From positions 14,516,095 to 14,580,094 of the forward strand of contig JAOWCC010000936.1 in the NCBI GenBank assembly GCA_030867875.1: a stretch of 64,000 nt of DNA, written 5' to 3'. Below the pieces are notes generated by a model. That model made no database searches, was not told where the DNA came from, and saw only the letters and a list, made by a program, of their open reading frames with translations. A program made the position numbers and the translations under genes. The stretch is from Actinernus sp. WN-2022. Taxonomy: Eukaryota > Cnidaria > Anthozoa > Actiniaria > Actinernidae. Positions 62,786 through 64,000 of this stretch are shown here, one piece after another (position 1 is the stretch's first letter; each line of letters opens with the position of its first letter).

Positions 62786-64000
62786 CTGAAGATAACAACA
62801 GATACGTTTTATAATGAAAGGGTTAGCTTTGAAAAGTTATTGTTGTTATTGTTGTTATAAATTTTAGTCCATGCATTTATTGGCTCTAAGTTAGACAACT
62901 GTAACGCGCTACTCTATGGCCTTCCTAAGTATTTAGTACATAGACTACAACTGATTCAGAATACTGCTGCACGTATTGTCACGCTTACGAGAAGATTTAA
63001 TCATATTACTCCTGCTATGTGTAAGCTCCATTGGCTGCCTGTACAATACCGTATCACTTTTAAAATGCTACTCTTAGTCTATAAAGGCCTTAATGGCCTG
63101 GCACCTAGTTATATTGTCGAACTGCTCAATTATCGCACGTGTACACGCTTGCTTCGGTCGAATTCCCAAGAGCTTCTGCACGTGCCAAAATCTAACTTAA
63201 AGACTTATGGAGACAGAGCCTTTTCAATAGCCGCTCCCAGGCTATGGAACAAACTGCCTTATGATATAAGGAGTGCAGTTTCAGTGGAGATTTTTAAAAA
63301 ACAGTTAAAAACGTATTTATTCATAGAAGCTTATAAATCTTGACTCATTGTTTAGAAGTTATTAACTATATTTTAACTGTATCGGTTAGTAGTTTATTAG
63401 TTTCATTATAGTAGTTTTTTTTTTTTTTTTTTTTAGAGTTTGTATTATAGTAGGTTTTAGCTGCAGATTTTTATTACTATTGTAAAGCGCTCTGGGCAAT
63501 TAATGGAGCTAGCGCTATATCAAATTAAATTATTATTATTATTATTATTAAGTCCGCAAGCTTGAGTACTGTTTTTGATAGGATTCTTCTTGAGCTATCT
63601 TGAATAGAACATTTGCATGATGACGTCACATGCTACAACTACCAGAACTATTTGCGTGAATCCTTTTGTTCTTCTATTCGGCACAATTGGCACAAATGAC
63701 CCTAAATATTTTCAAAAGTTTTAAATGTAGAAGATTGAGTTTTTCTGGGAGAATGAAAACCGATGACCAAAACAAAATCCGATGATTTTAACTACCATAG
63801 ACTTTTCGATGACGTCACAGTTACGTCATGTATCCATTTATAATAGATTTCTCGATGTTTCCAATTACCTTTAACTTCGTAAATTACATATTTTCGATTT
63901 CCCATCATGTTGACAACAAAGAAACCGAAAACCCGAGATCGATTGGTTAAGAGAGAGAAAAGTTATTAAATTTTGAATTTTGGTAAATTTTGGAAATATT
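62786..64000. other. Intron upstream of E1
   Basis: Contains a plus-strand LINE (62.86-63.55 kb). No F5/8C first-half exon found, so the partner of E1 is outside the window. Confidence 0.6.
62860..63545 (+). mobile_element. LINE fragment (L2/CR1-like), 5'-truncated
   Basis: Reads [52 protein letters not shown] and [18 protein letters not shown] to a natural stop at about 63,343, then a T-rich run and an ATT repeat tail. These are the conserved last motifs of L2/CR1 reverse transcriptases. Upstream of 62,860 a TTATTGTTG microsatellite marks the truncation point. Confidence 0.88.

Larger units (their letters stand above)
57651..62643. other. Intron E1/E2, 5.0 kb
   Basis: Contains a TIR element (59.19 kb), a minus-strand LINE (60.85-61.7 kb) and a tRNA-like A box (62.57 kb). 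57.7-59.1 and 59.4-60.8 kb show nothing identifiable. Confidence 0.55.

Noticed and set aside
62564..62580. Possible tRNA gene on the minus strand
   Set aside because: Only the D-arm-like A box is present; no T-arm at the right distance.

Overview
This 64 kb window is animal genomic DNA, most likely from an anthozoan cnidarian (stony coral or sea anemone type). The basis is AT-rich sequence, short domain-sized exons in long introns, CR1/L2-like LINE fragments, tRNA-derived SINEs and very many foldback (MITE-like) elements. No species was identified; the assignment is inference from sequence style only.

One gene accounts for all convincing coding sequence. It lies on the minus strand and runs off both ends of the window: neither a start codon with signal peptide nor a stop with membrane anchor is visible. 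I resolve 35 exons (E1 at 62.6 kb down to E35 at 0.5 kb). All have GT donors and AG acceptors and connect in frame. They encode about 3,068 residues of an extracellular adhesion or receptor-like protein. Domain order from the N-terminal side is: half an F5/8 type C (discoidin) domain, one F5/8C, Ig, FN3, six F5/8C, Ig, FN3, then sixteen Ig (I-set-like) domains. Each F5/8C domain is two exons (phase 1 in, phase 0 inside, phase 1 out). Each Ig or FN3 is one exon with phase 1 at both ends, so every module is symmetric.

Both arrays have a higher-order period of three. The F5/8C domains fall into classes IIa, IIb and I, and occur as IIa-IIb-I, IIa-IIb-I; the incomplete upstream group is IIb-I. The Ig array is built from triplets of classes b, a and g (order b-a-g), with one triplet lacking g and one extended by d-g. 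The triplets at 13.5-17.6 kb and 0.5-2.2 kb are a recent duplication.

Region layout: 57-64 kb, upstream F5/8C exons with LINE and foldback insertions; 47-53 kb, end of one F5/8C, then Ig and FN3; 29-47 kb, six F5/8C domains; 27.7-29.3 kb, second Ig-FN3 pair; 0.5-25.6 kb, the Ig array. Introns hold six LINE fragments, SINE-like tRNA heads, about a dozen palindromic elements, a satellite-like repeat and a 1.2 kb inverted-repeat element. At the donor of exon E13 a 26-bp unit is repeated eight times, and each unit carries a splice-donor-like site. No plus-strand host gene was recognised.
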